Positions 26,296 through 35,362 of a DNA stretch of 64,000 bases are shown here, in pieces. The notes under the pieces are model-generated. The model was not told where the DNA came from, ran no database searches, and saw only the letters and a list, made by a program, of their open reading frames with translations. Position 1 is the stretch's first letter. Every line of letters starts with the position of its first letter. The stretch is from Bdellovibrionales bacterium GWA1_52_35. GTDB lineage: Bacteria; Bdellovibrionota; UBA1018. The DNA is taken from contig MEPO01000007.1 in NCBI GenBank assembly GCA_001769805.1, positions 100,902-164,901 of the forward strand, in the 5' to 3' direction. Both the position numbers and the translations under genes were made by a program.

Positions 26296-27486
26296 ATGCA
26301 TTTTTCAAAAGTTCTTCGGTTTTTTCCCGTCCTACTTCTGACCTCCAGCCTCTGTGGCTCGTTTGCGCTTGCCGGCATTACGCTTCCAAAACCCATCAAG
26401 GAATGGACCTTTCTGACCTATATCAATGGGAACAATAATCTGGATCCCTATGGTGCAACAAATATCAACCAGATGGAGCAAGTCGGCTCAACGGAACAGC
26501 TCAACGTTATAGTCCAATGGGCAAGTCTTCAACGGGGCACTACTCAGCGCCTTTATGTGCAAAAAGACAATGAACCAAGAAAAGTCACTTCAACCGTTGT
26601 CCAGGAAATTCCAAAACTGGACATGGGCAATTGGCGCTCGCTCGTGGAGTTCGTCCGCTGGGCTCACGATAATTACCCCGCAAAGCGCTACTTCGTGAAT
26701 GTCTGGAATCACGGCAACGGGTGGCATCTCACGGACATCAGTTACGATGACGTCAGCGGTAATATGATCACCACAAAGCAGCTGGGAGACGCACTTCGCG
26801 AGTCATCCGAAATCATCGGTCACAAGGTTGATTTATACGCGAGCGATGCCTGCCTCATGGCGATGGTGGAGATCGCGAATGAAATGAAAAATTCCGTGGA
26901 AATCTTTGCCGGATCCGAGGAAACCGAACCAGGCGATGGCTGGCCATATCACGCCATTTTAGGTCGTTGGATACAAAATCCGGAAGCGTCCGCTACTGAT
27001 GTGGCGAAAATCATTACAGCGGAATACGTCAAATCTTATACGAATGGCTCAAATGGAAACGCGGCCGTCACTTTTTCGGCATTTGATCTCAGCAAAATTG
27101 AGCCGTTGAATGATTCCATAAGAAATCTGGGACAGTTTCTCATCAGCACAGACAAGGACTCACGCGCCAAAGCGCTTGCGGCAGCGAATAAGACGCTTCA
27201 TTTCACCTACTCCGACTACAGTGATCTTGGGGTCTATCTGGACGAGCTGGAGAAGGTAAACCTTGTCTCTATGAGACCGGAAATTCTGAATAACGTTCGA
27301 GATCGAATTTCTGATTTCGTCGTCGCCAACCAGGTCACCGGCCGGTATGCCAGGGCCAAAGGCGTCTCTATTTGGATTCCCCTCAATCAGACGGCATATC
27401 TGAAAAATTCAGATAAGTACCATGCACTCCAGTTTCAGGCCGACACGGACTGGGGCACGACTCTCAAGTTCTTGACTGAAAAATAA
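26296..27486 (+). CDS. Secreted clostripain-family (C11) cysteine peptidase
   Basis: 396 residues from ATG 26296, chosen because GGAGG lies 5 bases upstream; earlier in-frame starts (TTG 26272, ATG 26284) would shift the signal peptide inward. Signal peptide about 1-27 (cleavage after ALA). Catalytic His139 in 'NVWNHGNGWHL' and Cys186 in 'YASDACLMAMVEI'; 'TYINGNNNLD' is typical of the family N-terminus. C11 peptidases cleave after Arg or Lys and are related to caspases and gingipains. Acts outside the cytoplasm, perhaps on host, prey or self proteins. The OprB-like gene follows 31 bases later. Confidence 0.88.
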   Translation: MHFSKVLRFFPVLLLTSSLCGSFALAGITLPKPIKEWTFLTYINGNNNLDPYGATNINQMEQVGSTEQLNVIVQWASLQRGTTQRLYVQKDNEPRKVTSTVVQEIPKLDMGNWRSLVEFVRWAHDNYPAKRYFVNVWNHGNGWHLTDISYDDVSGNMITTKQLGDALRESSEIIGHKVDLYASDACLMAMVEIANEMKNSVEIFAGSEETEPGDGWPYHAILGRWIQNPEASATDVAKIITAEYVKSYTNGSNGNAAVTFSAFDLSKIEPLNDSIRNLGQFLISTDKDSRAKALAAANKTLHFTYSDYSDLGVYLDELEKVNLVSMRPEILNNVRDRISDFVVANQVTGRYARAKGVSIWIPLNQTAYLKNSDKYHALQFQADTDWGTTLKFLTEK

Positions 27487-27517
27487 ATTGATCAACTACA
27501 ATAGAAAGACTCACCCC

Positions 27518-28822
27518 ATGAAACGCATTGTGCCGTGTTCTCTTCTTATACTGTTTTCAAACCTTCTCGTCACCGGGGCTTCGGCGACCGAGAGCACCGA
27601 ATCCTCGCGCTCTGCTATTCGGGAAACGCACTCGGAATCACCGGTGAACACCAGCCCTGAAGAAGAAGAAAACCGTTTGACCAAAAACTGGGGTGGTTTC
27701 CGATCCCGACTTTCAGCTCAAGGTGTGGACCTCGGATTGATCTATAAAGGGCAATACGATTCACTCCGGAGCGGCGGTTTGGAGCCCGGATCACTCTACG
27801 TCCAGAATATCGACCTGCGACTTGCCCTTGACCTCGAGAAGCTCGCGGGCTGGACCGGCGGAAGCATGTTCTTTTATGGCCTGTTCAATCACGGCGGAGA
27901 GACATCTTCACGAGTGGGCGATGAGCAGGTTACCAGCAACATTGAGTCCCCCAAGGATCTCAACAAGCTTTATGAAGCCTGGTTGCAGCAGACCTTTTTT
28001 GATGGAAAGGTTTCTGTCCTCGCGGGACTTCATGACCTGAATAGCGAATTTTATGTAACCGACACCTCGACTCTTTTCTTCAATAGCAGTTTCGGGGTAG
28101 GCAGGGAGCTTTCTCAAACCGGAGCACAAGGTCCATCCATTTTCCCGACAGCTGCAACCAGCTTGCGGATTCGAACTGAACCCACTCAGTCTTTCTATTT
28201 TCAATTCGGAATTTTCAACGCCGTTGCCTCAGAGCTTGAAAAAACCGCAGAGTTTCGCTTCAAAGGTTCCGATGGTGCGCTCCTCATCAGCGAAATGGCC
28301 TACCACGGCTCACCCACTGCGGATGGCGCGGGGACTCCGCATTCATTTAAATACGCCCTCGGCTTTTGGGCGTACAGCACCACGTCCGACCACCTGCTCA
28401 GCTCCATTGACCCGGCACATACAAAAAGTGTCAATCAGGGGGCTTATCTTCTCATCGACCAGGGTCTGACCAGTCATTTGTCCGCCTTTGCGCGTTACGG
28501 AATTGCCAACACCGAAATCAATCCAATCAGTTCGAACCTTTCAGGTGGCGTCGTATACACCGGCTTGATTCCTACCAGGGACCAAGATCGACTCGGATTT
28601 GGCGTGACTCACGTCCGGAGCGGCTCCGAATACAAGACACTGAGCCAAGCAGCAGAGAGTCCCGTTCTGAACGCCGAAACGACTTTCGAACTCAATTACC
28701 GATTTGAAGCGATTCCAGGCATAGCCGTTCAGCCCGATGTTCAGTGGGTCAAGAATCCTTCTGCGGACCCTGCCGTTGGTAACGCAACGGTGCTCTCTGC
28801 TCGTCTGGAAATATCGCTTTAG
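27518..28822 (+). CDS. OprB-like carbohydrate-selective porin
   Basis: 434 residues from ATG 27518. Signal peptide (KRIVPCSLLILFSNLLVTG, cleavage near ASA), an acidic low-complexity region, then 'LTKNWGGFRSRLSAQGVDLG', which is the OprB family N-terminal signature, and alternating beta strands ending in a C-terminal 'LSARLEISL' strand with hydrophobic residues. It should form an outer-membrane barrel for sugars or related small molecules. It follows the clostripain-family gene closely and may be cotranscribed. Confidence 0.86.
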   Translation: MKRIVPCSLLILFSNLLVTGASATESTESSRSAIRETHSESPVNTSPEEEENRLTKNWGGFRSRLSAQGVDLGLIYKGQYDSLRSGGLEPGSLYVQNIDLRLALDLEKLAGWTGGSMFFYGLFNHGGETSSRVGDEQVTSNIESPKDLNKLYEAWLQQTFFDGKVSVLAGLHDLNSEFYVTDTSTLFFNSSFGVGRELSQTGAQGPSIFPTAATSLRIRTEPTQSFYFQFGIFNAVASELEKTAEFRFKGSDGALLISEMAYHGSPTADGAGTPHSFKYALGFWAYSTTSDHLLSSIDPAHTKSVNQGAYLLIDQGLTSHLSAFARYGIANTEINPISSNLSGGVVYTGLIPTRDQDRLGFGVTHVRSGSEYKTLSQAAESPVLNAETTFELNYRFEAIPGIAVQPDVQWVKNPSADPAVGNATVLSARLEISL

Positions 28823-28891
28823 GCCAAGCCGGACATTGTGATGGGCCGAGGCTCTGTGGTATTTCTTCATGAGAAGCGAGGGATACTTTGC

Positions 28892-29659
28892 ATGAAAACC
28901 AAGCCATCCATTTATCCACTCGTAAGCGGCCCCGCGAGAAGCAGAAGGTTCGGCCTCTCCTTGAACCTCAACTTTGGACCTGCTGGCGAAAGCTGCCTCT
29001 GGAATTGCATTTACTGCCCTTGGCATAACGCCAAAACCAAGCCGAAGAAAGCCTCCATTCCCAAGCAGAACTGGGAATCCTACCTTGCCACTGTTACCTC
29101 TGCGCTAAAGAAAGAGCCCAAGATCGAAACAGTGATTCTGGGTGGCAATTCGGAACTCACACTCTATCCTGACCTCCCGAATTTGGTCAGTGCGCTTTTG
29201 AAACTCAAGAAAAGCAGTAAAGCCAAATGGAAGCTGATCGCTCTCAGCAATGGTTCTGGACTGCAGGACAAAAAAATACGCACGAGCTGCGAAAAAGTGG
29301 ATCAGCTTTGGCTGAAGCTCGATTGTGCTGAAGACCCGCTTTTCAAAAAAGCGATCCGGCCCAAAAGCCGGAATGCGGAATTCAAGTTCCTCCTAAACAC
29401 GATTCGCGAACTCAAGGGAGTGAGAATCCAGACTGCGTTTTGGAAAATTCCCGGCAAAGAGATGAACCAAAATTGGTCAGCCGACAATTTGAAGGCGCTA
29501 CTTAAACTTTATGCAGAAATTCGCCCGCTCGAAATCCATCTCACGACTCTGAAAAGGAATAGATCTTCTGCAGGGGCGCAGCCGGTGACTTTTGAGGAAA
29601 TGGAAGCATTTGCTTTGAGGACGGCGGAGCTGGGGATCAATACCGAAGTCTTCCCCTGA
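28892..29659 (+). CDS. Radical SAM protein (COG0731-like)
   Basis: 255 residues from ATG 28892; longer in-frame starts lack a good ribosome binding site. The iron-sulfur motif is C-x3-C-x2-C in 'SCLWNCIYCPW', preceded by 'ARSRRFGLSLNLNFGP', which resembles the 'PSRR-x-G-x-SLG' start of the wybutosine-like radical SAM group. 'ILGGNSELTLYPDL' fits the SAM-binding GGE-like motif region. Reaction unknown. No obvious maturation target or peptide precursor lies beside it. It faces the convergent ferredoxin gene. Confidence 0.82.
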   Translation: MKTKPSIYPLVSGPARSRRFGLSLNLNFGPAGESCLWNCIYCPWHNAKTKPKKASIPKQNWESYLATVTSALKKEPKIETVILGGNSELTLYPDLPNLVSALLKLKKSSKAKWKLIALSNGSGLQDKKIRTSCEKVDQLWLKLDCAEDPLFKKAIRPKSRNAEFKFLLNTIRELKGVRIQTAFWKIPGKEMNQNWSADNLKALLKLYAEIRPLEIHLTTLKRNRSSAGAQPVTFEEMEAFALRTAELGINTEVFP

Positions 29660-29686
29660 GCTCCGCGCCGAAATGATTTGCTGAAC

Positions 29687-29974
29687 TTACTTTCTGAAGT
29701 GCGAAATAATCGGATCGGCAAACGTTTTGCCGGGGTGAAGCGTCTTTAATTTTGCAATCAAAGCGACTTCCGTTTCCTTGTTCGCTTCGTCCGGAACACA
29801 GGATTCGGTCGGGCAAACAGAGGCGCACATTGGCTCTGCATTGAAACCAACACATTCGGTGCAGGCATCAGCGTTAATCACGCGCGCATCGGCGCCTTCA
29901 GTAATTGCAGTATTTGGACATTCTGGTTCGCAAGCGCCGCAATTCGTACAATCCGAGTTCACTTTGTAAGACAT
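29687..29974 (-). CDS. Ferredoxin, 2x[4Fe-4S], YfhL-like
   Basis: 95 residues. Two cluster motifs: C-x2-C-x2-C-x3-C-P ('CTNCGACEPECP') and the second, with an insert, 'CTECVGFNAEPMCASVCP'. Good ribosome binding site AAGGAG five bases before ATG. It is a low-potential electron carrier and follows nifJ on the same strand after 136 bases, so it is the likely partner of the pyruvate and 2-oxoacid oxidoreductases of this region. The gap holds inverted repeats and a possible promoter. Confidence 0.92.
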   Translation of the reverse strand: MSYKVNSDCTNCGACEPECPNTAITEGADARVINADACTECVGFNAEPMCASVCPTESCVPDEANKETEVALIAKLKTLHPGKTFADPIISHFRK

Positions 29975-30015
29975 GGATACTCCTTGTTGGTCTGTAATGT
30001 GGGGCCAATATACTC

Positions 30016-30043
30016 AAAAAAGTTATGCGAAAGAAACTTTTTT
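30016..30043 (-). repeat. AT-rich inverted repeat between nifJ and the ferredoxin gene
   Basis: Arms AAAAAAGTT (30016-30024) and AACTTTTTT (30035-30043) around a 10-base loop. On the minus strand the second arm supplies a T run, so this could end nifJ transcripts, although the stem is nearly all A-T. Confidence 0.35.
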
Positions 30044-30065
30044 TATCAGCCCTGGAAAACGGGCC

Positions 30066-30100
30066 GCCGGAAATACGATCATTCGGATCCTATTTCCGGC
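30066..30100 (-). terminator. Perfect 10-bp inverted repeat downstream of nifJ
   Basis: Arms GCCGGAAATA (30066-30075) and TATTTCCGGC (30091-30100) with a 15-base loop, 10 bases after the nifJ stop. No T tract follows directly, so it may be a processing or mRNA-end stabilising hairpin rather than a strict intrinsic terminator. Confidence 0.45.
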
Positions 30101-30110
30101 AGGCACTCAG

Positions 30111-33100
30111 TTATTCATTGTTTTCCGTGGTTCCGCCTGTGCCTTGGCCGGCTTTTGCCGCCAGGTATTCATAGGAGGTCCAACGATCTTTCACTTGAGA
30201 CTGCGCGTACTTCAGCAGCTCGGCGGCCGCTTCAGGATGCGCCTGTTTGAGCATCGTATAGCGGGTTTCGTTATAGATATAGTTTTCCAACGGAATGCTC
30301 GGCGCCTTTGAATCGAGAATAAATGGATTTTTACCCTCATTCACGAGCGTCGGGTTGTAGCGGTACAGCGGCCAGTGACCGGACTGCACGGCCAGCTTCT
30401 GCTGATCGAGACCGTGGACCAGATCATAACCGTGAGCAATGCAATGGCTGTAGGCAATGATCAATGATGGGCCGTCAAACGCTTCCGCCTCACGGAAGAC
30501 CTTGACGGTATGCCCATCGTTGAAACCCATAGCTACGCGAGCGACATAGGCGTTTCCATACTGGATGGCCATCATGCCGAGATCCTTTTTCGGCCGATTC
30601 TTTCCGCTGGCCGCAAACTTAGCCACGGCAGCAGTAGGAGTCGACTTGGATGCTTGACCGCCCGTATTGGAATACACTTCCGTATCGAGCACCAGAATAT
30701 TCACATTGCGCCCCGAAGCCAGGAGATGATCCAGACCACCGTAACCAATGTCATAAGCCCAACCATCGCCGCCCACTACCCAGACAGATTTCTTCAGCAA
30801 ATTATCTGCAAGAGTCAGGAGGTCTCTGGCTTCCGGCGTCTTCAAAGTCGCAAGCTTCTTTTTTAGCTCTTCAACGCGAACACGTTGCTCGCGCACACCG
30901 ACTTCGTCATTCTGGCTAGCGTTGAGAAGACCTTGCACCAGCTGTTCAGGAATCTGATTACCAAGCCGCACGAGGAGCTCTCTTGCAAATTCCTCTCTCT
31001 TGTCTTGGGAGATACGGATTCCCATGCCAAATTCAGCATTGTCTTCAAACAGCGAATTCGCCCAGGCAATACCCCGACCTTGTTTATTGGTCGTATAGGG
31101 CGTGGTGGGCAGATTACCGCCGTAAATCGACGAACAACCCGTCGCATTGGCGAGAATCATGCGATCACCGTAAAGCTGGGTGATCAACTTGATGTAAGGA
31201 GTTTCACCGCAACCGCCGCAGGCGCCGGAGAATTCAAAAAGCGGCTGCATGAGCTGCACGTCTTTGACCTGGGTCGTGTTGAGGGCCGTACGATCCACTT
31301 CGGGAAGTTCCAGGAAGAAATCCCAGTTCCGCACTTCGCGCTCACGAATGGACGGTTGATCGACCATGTTGATCGCCTTGTGTGCGGGATCTGTTTTGGA
31401 TTTCGACGGACAGGCTTCAATACAAAGCGCGCAGCCGGTGCAATCTTCCGGGGCGACCTGAAGCGAGTACTTCTGGCCCGGGAAGTTCTTCCATTTGGCA
31501 TCCACCGATTTGAATGCAGAGGGCGCATCCTTCAAGAGACCGGCATCATAGACTTTGCCGCGGATGACGGCGTGCGGGCATACCAACACGCATTTTCCAC
31601 ACTGAATACACAACTTCTCGTCCCATTCCGGAATTTCGAGAGCAATGTTGCGCTTTTCCCATTTGGCCGTGCCGACCGGGTACGTTCCATCGATAGGCAT
31701 TGCGCTGACCGGAAGGTTGTCGCCAGTGCCCAGGATCATGGACCCAAGGACATTCTTGACGAAGGCAGGAGCCTGATGCGGCACTGCTGCGCGCACTTCC
31801 TTCTTGCTCGTGGCCGTCGCCGGGACCGTCACCTGATGCAGATTGGCGAGTGAAGCGTCGACGGCTTCATAGTTCTTCTGCACAACCTGTTCGCCGCGTT
31901 TGCCGTAGGTTTTTTCGATCGATTTCTTGATCGCCTTGATTGCCTCATCCTTGGCCAACACTCCGGAAATGGCAAAGAAGCAGGTCTGCATGATTGTATT
32001 CACGCGACCGCCCATTCCCGTCTCTTTGGCCACCTTGTAACCATCGATCACGTAAAATTTGAGCTTCTTGTCAATGATCTGCTTCTGAACCTTGTTCGGC
32101 AGCTCGTTCCAGACCTGATCCTTGCCATAAGCACTGTTCAGCAGGAACACTGCGCCTTCTTCTGCGAAGCGCAGCATATCGATCCGTTCCAGGAACATGA
32201 ACTGATGGCAAGCCACAAAGTTTGCCCGGGAAATAAGATAACTCGACTGAATCCGGCTCGGTCCGAAACGCAGATGAGAGGTCGTGATGGAGCCTGATTT
32301 TTTGGAGTCGTAAACAAAGTACCCTTGCGCGAAATTATCGGTATCCTCACCGATGATTTTGATGGAGTTCTTATTGGCGCCAACCGTACCGTCCGCACCC
32401 AGACCATAGAAGAGTGCCCGAACCGTTTTAGGATGTTCGGTCGAGAAGCTCGCGTCATAGGTCAAGCTGGTATGCGTGACATCGTCCAAAATACCGATAG
32501 TGAAATGATTTTTGCTCTTGGGCTGTTTCAGCTCGTCAAAAATGGACTTCACCATGGCGGGCGTAAACTCTTTGGACGAAAGGCCGTAGCGGCCCCCGAT
32601 CACCCTCGGGTACTTGGCCATCTTCAACTTGCCTTCAGCCATTCCTTCCGAAAGAACCGTGATCACATCCTGGTAAAGAGGCTCGCCGGTTGCGCCCGGC
32701 TCTTTGGTCCGATCGAGAACCGATATCGCCTGGGTCGTGGCAGGAAGCGCAGCAAGGAAGTGCTCAGCCGAGAACGGCCGATAGAGGCGAACCTTCACCA
32801 TTCCGACCTTTTCGCCTTTGGCGTTCAAGGCCTGAATTGCTTCTTCGGCAACTTCCGCGCCTGAACCCATCATGATGATCACACGCTCCGCATCCGGTGC
32901 GCCGATGTAATCAAAAAGTTTGTACTGGCGTCCAACGAGCTTGGCAAACTTGTCCATGGAGTTCTGAACAATCGTGGGCACTGCGATATAAAACGGGTTC
33001 ACCGTTTCACGGGCCTGGAAGTAAACATCGGGGTTCTGGGCAGTACCCCTGAGCACTGGCGCTTCTGGCGTAAGACCGCGGCTTCGGAAAGAATGAACCA

Positions 33101-33695
33101 GATCATCGGTGATCATGGCTTTCAGGTCATCCCGGGTCAGCTCTTCGACTTTTGCAACTTCGTGTGAAGTGCGGAAGCCGTCAAAAAAGTGAACAAAAGG
33201 AATTCTGGATTCAAGAGAGCTGGCCTGGGAGATCAACGCCATGTCCATGACTTCCTGGACTGAGTTTGAGGACAACATTCCCCATCCAGTGCTCCGGATT
33301 GACATGACATCCTGGTGGTCACCGAAAATCGAAAGCCCTTGGGCCGCGAGGGAGCGGGCGGCGACATGCATGACTGCGGGAGTCAGTTCGCCTGCAATTT
33401 TATACATGTTTGGAATCATCAGGAGCAGACCCTGTGATGACGTGAAGGTGGTTGTGAGGGAGCCGCTCTGCAGCGATCCATGCAGGGCGCCTGCGGCACC
33501 TGCTTCGCTTTGCATTTCGATAACAGTGGGAACGGTACCCCAGATGTTCTTCTGACCATCGGCTGACCATTGATCAGAAAACTCGCCCATGCCTGATGAT
33601 GGGGTGATCGGATAAATCGCAATCACTTCATTGATCTTATGGGCTACATAGGCAGCAGCTTCGTTACCGTCGATTGTTACTTTCCGTCTGTTCAT
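30111..33695 (-). CDS. nifJ: Pyruvate:ferredoxin (flavodoxin) oxidoreductase
   Basis: 1194 residues, the single-chain form. Domains in order: N-terminal pyrimidine-binding domain ('KINEVIAIYPITPSSGMGE'), domain II, the gamma-like domain (GLGADGTVGANKNSIKIIG), a two-cluster ferredoxin domain ('CIQCGKCVLVCPH', 'CTGCALCIEACPSK'), and the TPP-binding domain with proximal-cluster cysteines in 'FSGACGGCGETPY'. It converts pyruvate and CoA to acetyl-CoA, CO2 and reduced ferredoxin. ATG 33695 is preferred over 33707 because AGGATGG is then correctly spaced. A TTGACA-like -35 (33740-33745, minus) lies upstream but its -10 is poor. Confidence 0.96.
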   Translation of the reverse strand: MNRRKVTIDGNEAAAYVAHKINEVIAIYPITPSSGMGEFSDQWSADGQKNIWGTVPTVIEMQSEAGAAGALHGSLQSGSLTTTFTSSQGLLLMIPNMYKIAGELTPAVMHVAARSLAAQGLSIFGDHQDVMSIRSTGWGMLSSNSVQEVMDMALISQASSLESRIPFVHFFDGFRTSHEVAKVEELTRDDLKAMITDDLVHSFRSRGLTPEAPVLRGTAQNPDVYFQARETVNPFYIAVPTIVQNSMDKFAKLVGRQYKLFDYIGAPDAERVIIMMGSGAEVAEEAIQALNAKGEKVGMVKVRLYRPFSAEHFLAALPATTQAISVLDRTKEPGATGEPLYQDVITVLSEGMAEGKLKMAKYPRVIGGRYGLSSKEFTPAMVKSIFDELKQPKSKNHFTIGILDDVTHTSLTYDASFSTEHPKTVRALFYGLGADGTVGANKNSIKIIGEDTDNFAQGYFVYDSKKSGSITTSHLRFGPSRIQSSYLISRANFVACHQFMFLERIDMLRFAEEGAVFLLNSAYGKDQVWNELPNKVQKQIIDKKLKFYVIDGYKVAKETGMGGRVNTIMQTCFFAISGVLAKDEAIKAIKKSIEKTYGKRGEQVVQKNYEAVDASLANLHQVTVPATATSKKEVRAAVPHQAPAFVKNVLGSMILGTGDNLPVSAMPIDGTYPVGTAKWEKRNIALEIPEWDEKLCIQCGKCVLVCPHAVIRGKVYDAGLLKDAPSAFKSVDAKWKNFPGQKYSLQVAPEDCTGCALCIEACPSKSKTDPAHKAINMVDQPSIREREVRNWDFFLELPEVDRTALNTTQVKDVQLMQPLFEFSGACGGCGETPYIKLITQLYGDRMILANATGCSSIYGGNLPTTPYTTNKQGRGIAWANSLFEDNAEFGMGIRISQDKREEFARELLVRLGNQIPEQLVQGLLNASQNDEVGVREQRVRVEELKKKLATLKTPEARDLLTLADNLLKKSVWVVGGDGWAYDIGYGGLDHLLASGRNVNILVLDTEVYSNTGGQASKSTPTAAVAKFAASGKNRPKKDLGMMAIQYGNAYVARVAMGFNDGHTVKVFREAEAFDGPSLIIAYSHCIAHGYDLVHGLDQQKLAVQSGHWPLYRYNPTLVNEGKNPFILDSKAPSIPLENYIYNETRYTMLKQAHPEAAAELLKYAQSQVKDRWTSYEYLAAKAGQGTGGTTENNE

Positions 33696-33803
33696 CGAAT
33701 TGTCCATCCTGTGTTCGTAAAAATAGCGGATCTGACTCGTGTCAAATCACGTTTGTGCAATGCAAATTGCTTTTGTTGTGCACCGGGATATTAAACCAAA
33801 ATC

Positions 33804-33825
33804 GATTCCCAGCATAGAAGGAATC
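33804..33825 (-). terminator. Weak hairpin downstream of nuoN
   Basis: GATTCC (33804-33809) and GGAATC (33820-33825) with a 10-base loop; on the minus strand it is followed by GATTTTGGTTT. It may end the nuo transcript before nifJ. Low GC and no clean T run. Confidence 0.35.
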
Positions 33826-33904
33826 AGAGTTTCGTTTGAAGTAATCGTTAATTAGGCAACCGATCAACTCTTCTACCGAAGCAATAATGGAACTTTCTTG
33901 CCGA

Positions 33905-35341
33905 TCAATGAATAAACGGCAGGAACCAGCTGATTGTCTGAGCAGAGACTGTTTCATAGACCATTGGAATAATTCCAATAGCTCCAGTTGCCAGCGTTGT
34001 AATAGCGAGCGTGACTGCCAAAACCGGGCTGATCGACAAAGCTCTGGTTTCCTGACCCACAGGCTCGATGTACATCTGCCGGATGATTCGCAGATAATAA
34101 TAGAGCGAAATCGTGGAATTTACAGCCGCTACGGCGACTAGCCAATGAAAGCCAGCTTTCGACGCGATACTAAAAAGAAAGAATTTCCCAACGAAGCCGG
34201 AAAGAGGAGGAATTCCGGCAAGACTGAAGAGCGCAATCATCATCGCAAGAGCAACGAGCGGATTTACACGAGCCAAACCGCGGTACTCTTCAATCCGTTC
34301 GCGCCCCGTCTGGTTCGAGTACCAGACGATTACGGCAAATGCCGCCAGATTGGTCAAAATATAAACGAGCATGTAATAGAGCATCGAAGGGATGCCTTCA
34401 TCGGAATTTCCCAGAAAACCCAGAATCAGATAACCGGCTTGAGAGATCGCACTAAAGGCCATGAAGCGCTTGATGTTGTTCTGAACGATAGCGGCAAGAT
34501 TACCGACCGTCATTGTCAGTGCCGCCAGAATTGCGAGTGGCCAAGCCCATGCCATTAATTGATGCCCCATCATGCGATAGAAAACCTGAAACATGAGGGC
34601 CAGTCCGGCTGCCTTGGAGGCCACCGAGAGGTACGCAGTCACAGGGGCGGGAGCACCCTGATAAACTTCAGCCGCCCACATATGGAACGGGAAAAGCGTC
34701 AACTTGAAGCTGATTCCTGCCGTGACCATGGCAGCGGCGAGCCAGAATGTGGGCGAAGGGGTTACGGATCTTCCAATTGCTTCGAGGTTCATCTCGCCGG
34801 TGAGGCCGAACATCAGACCAAGACCGTAGAGCAGGAAAGCTGAAGCCAAAGCACCCAAAATCACGTATTTTAAACCCGACTCGGACGAAAGGGTATCGCG
34901 CTTCCAGGCCGTGAGAATATAGAGTGGGATGGTCGCCAGTTCGAGACTCACATAAAGCGTGACGAGATCGCGCGCTGAAGCCAGATACATGGCACCGGCG
35001 AGCGAGAACAACATGATCGCATAGTACTCGCCACGCGCCTGGAGAGCCATGTGCTTCGCATCGATACGCCCGTCGAGCAGATCGATGGAAATTGCGAGAG
35101 TGATCAGCGAGGCCAGCAAGAAGAGAAGCTTGAACCACCAGGTCACGCTATCCACAGCAAAGCGGCCACCGAACAACTCGCCCGACTGGGGCATCATGCC
35201 GATTGTGAAGCCAAGCGCCAGGAGAACCCCCGCCATTGCGATTCCGCCAAGAACTGCCTTGCGGTGCTCATGAAGGAATAGATCAACAATGATCAGGAGG
35301 AACGCGGTACCGATAATGGTCAATTCAGGTAACATCAACAT
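33905..35341 (-). CDS. nuoN: NADH-quinone oxidoreductase-type subunit N
   Basis: 478 residues with about 14 membrane helices, an antiporter-like proton channel subunit. Helix 5 and 7/8 marks are visible: 'ELATIPLYILTAW' (with the key Glu) and 'FPFHMWAAEVYQGAP', plus 'NIKRFMAFSAISQAGY'. It is the last gene of the nuo operon, 21 bases after nuoM. A Shine-Dalgarno-like GGGAG precedes ATG 35341. In this cluster electrons may come from ferredoxin rather than NADH. Confidence 0.95.
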   Translation of the reverse strand: MLMLPELTIIGTAFLLIIVDLFLHEHRKAVLGGIAMAGVLLALGFTIGMMPQSGELFGGRFAVDSVTWWFKLLFLLASLITLAISIDLLDGRIDAKHMALQARGEYYAIMLFSLAGAMYLASARDLVTLYVSLELATIPLYILTAWKRDTLSSESGLKYVILGALASAFLLYGLGLMFGLTGEMNLEAIGRSVTPSPTFWLAAAMVTAGISFKLTLFPFHMWAAEVYQGAPAPVTAYLSVASKAAGLALMFQVFYRMMGHQLMAWAWPLAILAALTMTVGNLAAIVQNNIKRFMAFSAISQAGYLILGFLGNSDEGIPSMLYYMLVYILTNLAAFAVIVWYSNQTGRERIEEYRGLARVNPLVALAMMIALFSLAGIPPLSGFVGKFFLFSIASKAGFHWLVAVAAVNSTISLYYYLRIIRQMYIEPVGQETRALSISPVLAVTLAITTLATGAIGIIPMVYETVSAQTISWFLPFIH

Positions 35342-35362
35342 AAGTAAATCTCCCGACAGCTC

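Noticed and set aside
30885..31853. 322-residue plus-strand open frame
   Set aside because: Antisense to nifJ; no start signal or domain.
33717..33745. Promoter before nifJ from a perfect TTGACA
   Set aside because: No acceptable -10 at 16-18 bases, so not called as a feature.
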